Origin: Demequina sp. NBRC 110054
GTDB taxonomy: Bacteria; Actinomycetota; Actinomycetes; Actinomycetales; Demequinaceae
Direction of reading: 5' to 3'
Length of the DNA: 64,000 bases
NCBI RefSeq assembly: GCF_002090115.1
Contig: NZ_BBRK01000005.1
Coordinates: 124,001 to 188,000, forward strand
Part shown: piece after piece, positions 26,026-33,103 of the stretch
How positions within the stretch are numbered: position 1 is the stretch's first letter
Layout of the letters: each line of letters opens with the position of its first letter
The notes under the pieces: model-generated
Seen by the model: only the letters and a program-made list of their open reading frames with translations
Told to the model about the DNA's origin: nothing
The model's database searches: none
Position numbers and translations under genes: made by a program

Positions 26026-26823
26026 ATGCCTGTGCGTGACTGGGACGCGTACATCAAGAACCTACTGCTCGAGGGCCGGTGGCTACCCGTGACGAGGTCT
26101 GTGGCGTTCTTCCAAGCCGATCCGCAGACGTGCGTCGACGTCATGCTCGAGCACACCCAGCACAACGCAGTGAAGCGTTTCGGAAGCCCCCGAAAGGTGA
26201 AGCCCGTCGAGGGTGCGGAACTCACGGATCTCCTTGCACACCTGCTCCCGTTGCAGGCGGAAGAGCATCGCAAGTTGTTTCTTCCGACCGCGAATCCGGA
26301 GTGGACGGCGATGTTCACCAATGCCCACCTTGGCACTGACCTGGGTGCGCATGTTGCGATGGGATGGTGGGGGGTGCGGGCGTTGATGGTGACTGACTCG
26401 CCCAACAACTATGACCGCCGCACGCGTCAGGGGTTCTCAGGGAATCGCGAGTTCAGCCTGGTCGAGAAGTGCGACCCGTGGACTCCGCGAGCTCGCGAGC
26501 GCGATCACATCGCGCATGTTGTCGGTGTGAAGGTGTTGGAGGGCGGATGGGCGGAGGACCCGCCTTTCTCGGGTGCTGACGGCGTGCAGCGCGAAGGTGT
26601 CGAGTTTCCGGTAGGCGAGGTGTGGGACGAGACGGCGAGGAGCAAGCAAGACCGCTTCACCCATGAGCATCTCGCGCTGGCGTGCGAGCGCATGGGCCTG
26701 CGCCCGTTCGATGCGGACTTCTACGCGCCAGACGGATGGGGCCTGATGATCGAGCGCACCGACGCCGACGTCGACAGGGAGCGGTCCTGGACGCTGGCGC
26801 AGGCACGCCACGAAGAGCCCTGA
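26026..26823 (+). CDS. Unknown island protein, candidate immunity protein
   Basis: A 265-residue soluble protein that I do not recognise. It is rich in Trp, His and acidic residues, has no signal peptide or membrane helix, and begins 15 bases after the stop of the truncated toxin-like gene. Notable stretches are QADPQTCVDVMLEHTQHN near 30, NNYDRRTRQGFSGNREFS near 129, and a C-terminal DFYAPDGWGLMIERTDAD near 232. Position alone suggests an immunity partner. Codon usage is less GC-rich than in chromosomal neighbours. It may have been kept because losing it while the toxin was active would be lethal. Confidence 0.55.
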   Translation: MPVRDWDAYIKNLLLEGRWLPVTRSVAFFQADPQTCVDVMLEHTQHNAVKRFGSPRKVKPVEGAELTDLLAHLLPLQAEEHRKLFLPTANPEWTAMFTNAHLGTDLGAHVAMGWWGVRALMVTDSPNNYDRRTRQGFSGNREFSLVEKCDPWTPRARERDHIAHVVGVKVLEGGWAEDPPFSGADGVQREGVEFPVGEVWDETARSKQDRFTHEHLALACERMGLRPFDADFYAPDGWGLMIERTDADVDRERSWTLAQARHEEP

Positions 26824-26877
26824 GGGACGATGTGGCAGCCGGTGGCGGCAGCGTGTTCGCTCATCAAATTGTCATCA

Positions 26878-26983
26878 GATTCAACCGTGAACAACCGTGA
26901 GCGTCCGGATACACTCGTGGACGACGAACCGCCCGGTTCCCGAACAACGTGAGGGAATCCGTGAGTTCCGGGAACAACCGTGA
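26878..26983 (+). repeat. Direct repeats of GAACAACCGTGA near the right island end
   Basis: Exact copies lie at 26889-26900 and 26972-26983, a copy with TTCAACCGTGA at 26880-26890 overlaps the first, and a copy lacking one C is at 26942-26952. They lie 26 to 130 bases from the right attachment repeat in a gene-free stretch. Such short repeats flanking att cores are what arm-type integrase sites look like; the assignment is inference. Confidence 0.45.
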
Positions 26984-27008
26984 TTGACCGGAAAGAGACC
27001 GGTTGCTG

Positions 27009-27043
27009 CAAGGGGTCGCAGGTTCAAATCCTGTCAGCCCGAC
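27009..27043 (+). repeat. Right attachment repeat (attR), displaced 3' end of tRNA-Pro
   Basis: Identical over 35 bases to 23815-23849. The upstream half of the tRNA is not present here. The sequence beyond it holds the hairpin that probably terminated the tRNA before the insertion. Confidence 0.85.
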
Positions 27044-27059
27044 GAATGAAGTAACCGGC

Positions 27060-27100
27060 AGAGGGCCACTTTCGAGAGATCGAGAGTTGCCCTCTTTGCT
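27060..27100 (+). terminator. Displaced native terminator of tRNA-Pro
   Basis: AGAGGGC (27060-27066) pairs with GCCCTCT (27089-27095), and an inner 8-base stem (27068-27075 with 27080-27087, one G-T pair) closes a GAGA tetraloop. TTTGCTGT follows. It lies 17 bases after the right repeat, where a tRNA terminator would be if the island were removed. Confidence 0.7.
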
Positions 27101-27168
27101 GTCTGGCTGCGATGTCGGGCGCCGGTGAGACCATTCCTGGAGGAACGTGGTGCGGCAGGAGGTGTGAC

Positions 27169-28377
27169 ATGCGGGGCGAAGCGACCGTGCTGCATGCCGA
27201 CCTCGACGCGTTCTACGCCTCGGTCGAGCAGCGGGACGATTCCGCACTCCGGGGAATGCCTGTGATCGTGGGCGGCGGCGTTGTGGTGGCCGCGAGCTAC
27301 GAAGCGAAAGCTCGGGGCGTTCGCACCGCGATGGGGGTGCAGAGGGCCCGTGCGCTCTGTCCCGAGGCCATCGTTGTCCCGCCCCGCATGGAGGCCTACT
27401 CCGAAGCGAGCCGTGCAGTGTTCGCGATCTTCCACGACACCACGCCGTACGTGGAGGGAGTCTCGATCGACGAGGCGTTCCTCGAGGTCGGAGGGCTGCG
27501 CCGCCTTGCCGGCACTCCTGAGCAGATCGCCGTGCGGCTCAGGGAACGCGTGCGTGCCGAGGTCGGGCTCCCGATCTCGGTGGGTGTGGCGAGAACCAAG
27601 TTCCTCGCAAAAGTAGCGAGTGCGGTCGGCAAGCCCGACGGGCTCCTCGTGGTGGAGCCGGACCGCGAGGAGGAGTTTCTTCATCCGCTCCCAGTCGAGC
27701 GGCTCTGGGGCGTCGGCGCGGTCACCGCGAAGAAACTGCATAGCAACGGCATCCGAACCGTCGGACAGTTGGCTGCGCTTGAGGCCACGACGGCCGAGCG
27801 ATGGCTCGGCAGAGCGGCAGGCGTGCACCTCCATGCGCTTGCTCGACTTCGGGATCCGCGGCCTGTTGAGGCAACCACACGCCACGAATCCATCGGCTCG
27901 CAGCGAGCGCTCGGCAACCGCGCGTACTCGCCGAGTGAGCTGAGGGCCTTTCTCACCCAGTTCATCGACGAGCTCTCGAAGCGCTTGCGCGATCGCGGAT
28001 CCTCGTGCAGCACCGTGACCCTGAGGCTCAGGTTCGGCGACTTCACCAAGGCGACTCGATCCCGCACTCTCGCCACACCCACCGATCGCACCGACGTGCT
28101 CCTCGCCGTCGCCCAGGGGCTTCTCGCCACCGCGGATCCGATCATCTCCGAACGGGGCATCACGCTCATCGGCGTCTCGCTCGCGCACCTGACCAGCGAA
28201 CGCGAAGTGCAGCCCGAGCTCCCCATCGACTGGAACGATGGTGCGCGCATCGACGGCAAACTCGATGTCGCGCTCGACGCCGTGCGCGATCGATTCGGGT
28301 CCGCCGCCGTCACGCGCGCGGCGCTCATCGGTCGAGACGCCGGAATATCGGCGCCGCGGCTGCCCGAGCACGAGTAG
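27169..28377 (+). CDS. dinB: DNA polymerase IV
   Basis: A 402-residue Y-family translesion polymerase. The catalytic motifs are LHADLDAFYASVEQ near residue 8 and VSIDEAFLEVGG near 100; the helix-hairpin-helix LWGVGAVTAKKLHSNGI is near 180, and the little-finger domain covers the last 170 residues. No clear clamp-binding QxxLxLF motif is visible at the C terminus. AGGAGG 6 bases before the ATG at 27169 decides the start over an in-frame ATG at 27112. The gene sits just outside the right end of the tRNA-Pro island; I see no LexA box upstream. Confidence 0.92.
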   Translation: MRGEATVLHADLDAFYASVEQRDDSALRGMPVIVGGGVVVAASYEAKARGVRTAMGVQRARALCPEAIVVPPRMEAYSEASRAVFAIFHDTTPYVEGVSIDEAFLEVGGLRRLAGTPEQIAVRLRERVRAEVGLPISVGVARTKFLAKVASAVGKPDGLLVVEPDREEEFLHPLPVERLWGVGAVTAKKLHSNGIRTVGQLAALEATTAERWLGRAAGVHLHALARLRDPRPVEATTRHESIGSQRALGNRAYSPSELRAFLTQFIDELSKRLRDRGSSCSTVTLRLRFGDFTKATRSRTLATPTDRTDVLLAVAQGLLATADPIISERGITLIGVSLAHLTSEREVQPELPIDWNDGARIDGKLDVALDAVRDRFGSAAVTRAALIGRDAGISAPRLPEHE

Positions 28378-28520
28378 GGACACGCACCGCCCCGTCTAGT
28401 CCCGTGAGGTGGGTGGCGAATCCTGGCCGTCATCAAGGGCAACTGCGTAGCGGTGTTGAGGGGACGCACAGGTGCCGAGCTCCGGCTTGCGCGAGGTGAG
28501 CGGCCCCGTTCGCGCAGCCC

Positions 28521-29633
28521 TCAACGACGCGTCGAGACGGTGACCGTGAACTTGGAGTTGCGCGCGACTTGCTGGGTCGGCCCGATCGCACGCTCGAGCA
28601 GCGGCCGATACTTGAGCCCGGAGTTCCACACGCACCACAGCTGACCTCCGGGACGCAGAACCCTGGCCACATCCGCGAACATGCGGGGCGCGATGAGGTC
28701 GGTCACTGCCGCGGCCGAGTGGAACGGTGGGTTCAACGCGACGAACGAGGCGCTGGCGGAGGGCCTCGTGGACAGCATGTCGTCTCGCACTACCGCGACC
28801 CTGTCCTCGACGCGGTTGGCGCGCATCGTCGCCCGCGCAGAAGCGACGGCGACGGACGACTGATCGCTCGCGTGCACATGCGCGCCTGGATAGCGGGTCG
28901 CCATCCACGCACCGACGATCCCCGTGCCGCAGGCCAGATCGATGAGTGGATCGCTTGCAGTGCCGCCGGCGGGTACCTCGGGAAGGCTCTCGAGCAGGAG
29001 GCGGGTGCCGATATCGAGCCGCGCGCCCGCGAAGGCACCGCCGAACGCTCGCACCTCAAGCCCCGCGATCCGCGCGGCGGCCGGAGCGGGGTCACGGCCG
29101 TCCCTGGGTGCACGAGCGATGAGGACCCGCGACTTCTGACGCGCATGGCTGATGTCCAGCTGCTCGAAGCTCTCGCGAATCACGTCGTTCATCGACACCG
29201 ACATGTGCTTGAGACGCCCGCCCGCGACGACGACCACGCTGGGGTCGGCGTGCGCGGCGATCAGGCCGGCGATGTCGCGCAGACCGTCAAGGGAGCGCGG
29301 AAGGCGGAGCAGGACTGTTCGCGCTCCGGTCACCAGATCCGCGTCGAGGGGCGCTGAGCGAAAGGTGCCGGCGAGCCCCACGCGAGAGGCGTTGGCCTCC
29401 AGCGCCCGCTCGCCGGTGAGCGCGTCGATATGCGTCCGGATCCCGCTCGCACCGGCATCTGCAGCCCCAAGGGTGAGCGCCCCGTAGGCGTCGTTGATCA
29501 CCACGATGTCGCCGGGCTGTGCGGACACGCGCAGCTCCGCGGACTCGTCCAGGATCAATCGATCGGCCGCGTCGACGGCGACGAGGCCAGGGGCCTCGAC
29601 GTCAGGCCAGCGTCGCAGGTCGTCGAGAATCAC
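28521..29633 (-). CDS. RsmC/RlmG-type rRNA guanine methyltransferase
   Basis: A 370-residue protein with two related halves, as in RsmC (16S G1207) and RlmG (23S G1835) enzymes: a degenerate N-terminal half and a C-terminal SAM-dependent domain. The SAM motif DLACGTGIVGAWMA is near residue 228 and the catalytic NPPFHSA near 300, typical of exocyclic amino methylation of guanine. The exact rRNA target is not determined. The GTG start lies 6 bases after TAGGCT, indicating a leaderless message. Confidence 0.87.
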   Translation of the reverse strand: MILDDLRRWPDVEAPGLVAVDAADRLILDESAELRVSAQPGDIVVINDAYGALTLGAADAGASGIRTHIDALTGERALEANASRVGLAGTFRSAPLDADLVTGARTVLLRLPRSLDGLRDIAGLIAAHADPSVVVVAGGRLKHMSVSMNDVIRESFEQLDISHARQKSRVLIARAPRDGRDPAPAAARIAGLEVRAFGGAFAGARLDIGTRLLLESLPEVPAGGTASDPLIDLACGTGIVGAWMATRYPGAHVHASDQSSVAVASARATMRANRVEDRVAVVRDDMLSTRPSASASFVALNPPFHSAAAVTDLIAPRMFADVARVLRPGGQLWCVWNSGLKYRPLLERAIGPTQQVARNSKFTVTVSTRR

Positions 29634-29639
29634 GACGAA

Positions 29640-29645
29640 AGCCTA
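29640..29645 (-). promoter_or_regulatory. Putative -10 box of leaderless methyltransferase promoter
   Basis: On the minus strand TAGGCT is followed by TTCGTC and the GTG at 29633. Confidence 0.55.
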
Positions 29646-29715
29646 GCCGTGGACGGCCAAGGGAGTACGTGGCCGAGGAGCCCGGCGAACCTTGTGGCTC
29701 TGGAAGGATGGAGTC

Positions 29716-29958
29716 ATGCCTAAGCAGAGCGGTGGACAGGGACGAATCCGCCTTCCCGCACCCGGCGCGCGCGTGGTGGTGCGCTACCTCATCCCCACGG
29801 GACAGGCGACGGACGCCCTCGGCGAGCTGCTCAGCGTCGACGACGAGATTGTGGTGGTCGACGGTGTGCGTGAAGTCGAGCAGATCCCGGTGGCCGCGAT
29901 CGTCGCCGCAAAGGAAGTGCCGCCGCGCCCTGAGCGCCCCCGGCGGGAACCTCGGTAG
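29716..29958 (+). CDS. Small SH3-like domain protein
   Basis: An 80-residue protein behind GGAAGGA. RVVVRYLIPTGQATDALGELL followed by DDEIVVVDGVREVEQIPVAAIVAAKEVPP resembles the N-terminal SH3-like domain that precedes a GNAT acetyltransferase domain in actinobacterial proteins of the Rv0428c type. Here the domain stands alone with a Pro-Arg tail and a stop at 29956-29958, and no acetyltransferase follows in any frame before the convergent peptidase gene. It is divergent from the methyltransferase. Function unknown. Confidence 0.65.
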   Translation: MPKQSGGQGRIRLPAPGARVVVRYLIPTGQATDALGELLSVDDEIVVVDGVREVEQIPVAAIVAAKEVPPRPERPRREPR

Positions 29959-30059
29959 CCGACCGGCGCCTACAGCGGCTTCCTCGCTGGCTCTGGGATC
30001 TTCGACGGCGGGGACCTCGTCAAGGCCGCGGGTGGCCGGCTCTCCTTGGCCGGAGTGCG

Positions 30060-31091
30060 CTACCGGTCGACCGCCGGTATCGCACCGCCGAAGGCATCGG
30101 CGAAAAGCACCGTCTCGGCAGCGCGGCACGCGTCGTAGATGCTCTGCTGGACGGCGCGCGCAGCGGCGTGGCCGAGCAGGTCCACCTGGAGATGGATGTC
30201 GGTGGGGCCCTCCTTGAAGAACTGCGCGTTGGCGTTGAGGGGATCGCGCAGCTCGGCGGTGCTGAACACGAACACCGCGTCCCCGTCACCGGAGGTGTGG
30301 ACGGGGTTGATCGCGCGGATCTGCCCGTGGGAGGCGAGGACCGACAGCCTCTCGTAGTGCTCCTTGCCCCCGAGATCGACGTTCGTGCCCACGACGGTGA
30401 TGGTCGTGTTGGTGAGCTGACGGGTGACGATGTCGGCCGTGTCCTCGTACTCGGCGAAGCCTCCCGACTCGGCACGGTTGCCGGCGAGAATCGCCCCGTC
30501 GGGGAGGACGACGTTGCCGATCGCGTTGACGACGGACATCGCCGCGACGACGATGCCCCCGCCAAGATCGACGCGCGCCGAGCCGACGCCGCCCTTCATC
30601 GCACCGAGGCTTGCGCCGCCATCCAGCCACAGGAACTTGCCAACCGACGCGCCGGTGCCCGCGCCCACGTTGCCTGATCCGACGGGCGCGGTGGTGGCGG
30701 CGAGGTACGCCTCACGACCGTACTCGGGCGCAAACGGAGTGAGGCTCATCCCGAGGTCGTAGATGGCGGCACCCGCGATCGACGGGTTCACGACTGAGCC
30801 GCCCGGGCCGGATCGGAAGCCGATGGCGTCCTCGCGCATCGCCTCCATGATCGCGGCGCCCGCCATGAGCCCCGTGCTGCTGCCGCCGGACACGAAGAGA
30901 GCGTCGAGCCCGTAGTCCGTCTTTCCGGACCGGAGTCCCGAGGTGTTGAACCCGCCCACGCCGCCGCCGAAGCCGCTGAAGGCGACTGTGGTCGGCCTGT
31001 CGAACAGGACAGCGGTGCACCCTGTGAGTGCATCGAGGTGGGTGGCGTGTCCGACGCGCACACCAGGCAGGCACGTGAGTGTGGAGTTCAT
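30060..31091 (-). CDS. P1 family peptidase (DmpA/BapA type, S58)
   Basis: A 343-residue member of the N-terminal-nucleophile P1 peptidase family, which includes D-aminopeptidase DmpA and beta-peptidyl aminopeptidases. The family landmarks are GVRVGHATHLDALTGCTAVL near residue 10, GGFNTSGLRSGK near 47, SGGSSTGLMAG near 69 and VGAGTGASVGKFLW near 142, with the VNAIGNVVLPDG region near 188. These enzymes self-cleave to expose a Ser or Thr nucleophile; the exact cleavage site is not assigned here. No signal peptide, so cytoplasmic. Confidence 0.88.
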   Translation of the reverse strand: MNSTLTCLPGVRVGHATHLDALTGCTAVLFDRPTTVAFSGFGGGVGGFNTSGLRSGKTDYGLDALFVSGGSSTGLMAGAAIMEAMREDAIGFRSGPGGSVVNPSIAGAAIYDLGMSLTPFAPEYGREAYLAATTAPVGSGNVGAGTGASVGKFLWLDGGASLGAMKGGVGSARVDLGGGIVVAAMSVVNAIGNVVLPDGAILAGNRAESGGFAEYEDTADIVTRQLTNTTITVVGTNVDLGGKEHYERLSVLASHGQIRAINPVHTSGDGDAVFVFSTAELRDPLNANAQFFKEGPTDIHLQVDLLGHAAARAVQQSIYDACRAAETVLFADAFGGAIPAVDR

Positions 31092-31185
31092 GGCGCGCTC
31101 GATTCGATCGTTCGGGTGCGCTCACACTACGTCGTCCCCGTCCGCCCCGCGGCGAGGTGGCCTCGCCGGGGAGTCGCGTGCGGGC

Positions 31186-31416
31186 CTACACCAGCCAGCC
31201 GCCCCATTCGAGCATCGCGTGGAGGGTCGTCTGCGGGCTGTCGAACGCGTGGTCGGCGATGTCGACGCCGAGGTCGTACTCGGTCGTGAACTCCACCCAC
31301 TGCCACCCGTGGTCCGTCAGCTCAAGCGAGCCGAGTTCGATGCCGGTGGGCGCCGACACGACGTAGTGGGATCCATTCCAGCGGGCGACATGGCCCGCGT
31401 CACTCACCTCGTCCAT
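31186..31416 (-). CDS. Small protein of unknown function
   Basis: A 76-residue acidic, Trp-rich protein (ARWNGSHYVVSAPTGIEL, then HGWQWVEFTTEYDLGVDIAD). No membrane helix or signal peptide. GAGGAG lies shortly before the ATG, and it follows the aminotransferase gene by 30 bases on the same strand reading away from it, so the two may be cotranscribed. The composition resembles small actinobacterial orphan proteins; no function can be given. Confidence 0.55.
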   Translation of the reverse strand: MDEVSDAGHVARWNGSHYVVSAPTGIELGSLELTDHGWQWVEFTTEYDLGVDIADHAFDSPQTTLHAMLEWGGWLV

Positions 31417-31446
31417 GGTGTCCTCCTCACTTCGGCGACAGGTCCC

Positions 31447-32610
31447 TCACGCAGCGGCGAGTAGCGCGGGCAGTGCCCGTTCGAGCGACTCCATGGTGGC
31501 GGTCAGGCTGATGCGGAAGTGGCCGGGCCGTTCGAAGAGCCGCCCCGGCATCACGAGCACTTGTCTCTCTGCCACGCGCGCCGAGAAGGCATTACCGTCG
31601 CCGCCCGGAGCCTCTCCCCACAGGTAGAACGTGCCTTCGGCGGGTGCGAGATGGAATCCCGCGGCGGAGAGTTCCCCGTGGACGAGGTCTTTCTTCCGCT
31701 CGAGCGCGGCCAGGTCGATGCCTATCGTCTCGAGCTCGGGCACCGCGTACTGCATCAACGCGTCGGGGAAACCCCAGCCGATCGAGAGTTGCAGCGGAGC
31801 GAAGGCGTCGCACAGCTCCGCCCTGGTCTGCGGTGGCATCAGCGGTGAGAGCGCGAGGTAGCCGAGCCGTTGACCGGGTGCGAGAAGGATCTTGCCGTAG
31901 CTGTAGTCGATAAGCGTCCATGGATACACGGTGGCGGGGCTCGTGAACGGCACGCCCGCGTAACGGATGCGCCGGTACGGCTCGTCGCTCAAGATCCAGA
32001 TGCGTCGGCCGATGCGCGCCGACGCCTCCTCGGCCAGGTCCGCGAGCGCCTCGAGCTGGTCCCTCCCGTACACGCGTCCCGTGGGATTGGCCGGTGAGTT
32101 CACCACGATGATGCGCGTCCGGGGTGTGATGGCGGCCGCGAGCGCCTCGATGTCAAGATCGCAGGTGTCGGCCGAGAGTGCCACGGGCACCGGGGCGAGG
32201 GCCGCGGACCTGAGCATGGGGGAGTAGCAGAACCAGCCAGGCACGGGGACGATGACCTCGTCGCCGGGGTCGGCGAGGAGGTGCAGCGCGAGCGAGATCG
32301 CTCCGAACGCCCCTTGGGTCATGGCGACGTCGTCCGGCTCGAAGCCTGCGTCCAGCTCTTGGGCGAGCCCCTGCGCGATCGTCTCCCGCGCGGGCGCCTC
32401 ATTCATCTTGTAGGCGAACCATGCCTCGGACCGTGGCTCGACCTGATGGCGCAGCGCGGACACGAGCCCGTCGAGGGGCATCTCGTGCGGATTGCCGAAG
32501 GTGAGGTCGATCGCACCGGGGGTACCCGCTTGGGCGTCCACGAGCGCGAGGAAGTCGGTCACAGCCGAGATCTCCGTCTGGGCTGATCTTGCGCGTCGGG
32601 CGAGTTCCAT
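31447..32610 (-). CDS. Pyridoxal-phosphate-dependent aminotransferase, class I/II
   Basis: A 387-residue fold-type I aminotransferase. The substrate loop DLTFGNPHEMPLDGL is near residue 38, the conserved NSPANPTGRVY near 170, the PLP-phenol Asp and Tyr in ILSDEPYRRIRY near 206 and the PLP lysine in DYSYGKILLAPGQRLGYLAL near 240. The Arg that binds the substrate carboxylate is in GHFRISLTAT near 364. The family includes aspartate and aromatic aminotransferases; the substrate is not determined. AGGGGA precedes the ATG. Confidence 0.88.
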   Translation of the reverse strand: MELARRARSAQTEISAVTDFLALVDAQAGTPGAIDLTFGNPHEMPLDGLVSALRHQVEPRSEAWFAYKMNEAPARETIAQGLAQELDAGFEPDDVAMTQGAFGAISLALHLLADPGDEVIVPVPGWFCYSPMLRSAALAPVPVALSADTCDLDIEALAAAITPRTRIIVVNSPANPTGRVYGRDQLEALADLAEEASARIGRRIWILSDEPYRRIRYAGVPFTSPATVYPWTLIDYSYGKILLAPGQRLGYLALSPLMPPQTRAELCDAFAPLQLSIGWGFPDALMQYAVPELETIGIDLAALERKKDLVHGELSAAGFHLAPAEGTFYLWGEAPGGDGNAFSARVAERQVLVMPGRLFERPGHFRISLTATMESLERALPALLAAA

Positions 32611-32699
32611 CTCGCGTCCCCTCAGGCAGGTGAGGCGTCGCCGCGACAGCGCGACGGCCGTCTCACCAGCCTGAGCCTTCTTTGACGTGTCAGCAAACG

Positions 32700-32912
32700 C
32701 TAGAGGCCTGGATCCACCTCGTGCCCGAGCGGGTGCGCCGCGGCGGCAGGAGACGCATGGCGCGGCGGACGCGGGCGCGATCGCAGGGCGACGACGCTGA
32801 CGATCGTGACGACGACGCCGGCGGTGACGATCGCGAGCGCCCCTAGCAGCAGGGCCGCTCCCGCGCCACCGTCGACGTACGTCGTCATCTCCCCGCGAGG
32901 TGCGAAGGACAT
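32700..32912 (-). CDS. Small single-pass membrane protein
   Basis: A 70-residue protein with one strongly hydrophobic helix at about residues 18-44 (GAALLLGALAIVTAGVVVTI) and a basic Pro/His-rich C-terminal tail that should face the cytoplasm. ATG at 32912 is preceded by GAAGGA at a 6-base spacing; longer in-frame starts exist upstream. It diverges from the membrane hydrolase gene. Function unknown. Confidence 0.55.
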   Translation of the reverse strand: MSFAPRGEMTTYVDGGAGAALLLGALAIVTAGVVVTIVSVVALRSRPRPPRHASPAAAAHPLGHEVDPGL

Positions 32913-33103
32913 CGCAAATCCTTCATTCGCGTTCACCCCGGAACCGCCATGCGCATCTCTCGCCATGGTCCGACCGTAGCGCTCGACGCCCCTCGATGCG
33001 ACGCGAGCTCCCGGGAGTGGATATTGCCCGCGACACTCCGTGGTGCCAGGCATGTCGTAGCCGGGACCGCGCCGCTACTGTGGAGGCGGAGAAGGGGGAC
33101 CTC

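Larger units (their letters stand above)
23850..27043. mobile_element. tRNA-Pro genomic island, integrase-less remnant
   Basis: The insert lies between two perfect 35-base copies of the 3' end of tRNA-Pro. It contains an IS481-type end and transposase fragment, a complete IS3-type element, a 5'-truncated gene resembling a toxin domain, a downstream gene of unknown family, and a noncoding right end with short direct repeats. The AT content of the last two genes is visibly higher than in the flanking chromosome, which supports transfer. No integrase, excisionase or relaxase is present. The IS481 end begins only three bases inside the left repeat, so the original left arm has probably been deleted together with the integrase gene. 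Confidence 0.8.

Noticed and set aside
26864..27247. Minus-strand frame of 127 residues containing VGLTGFEPATPC
   Set aside because: This peptide is the translation of the antisense strand of a tRNA 3' end and is a well-known false gene. It only confirms the attR repeat.
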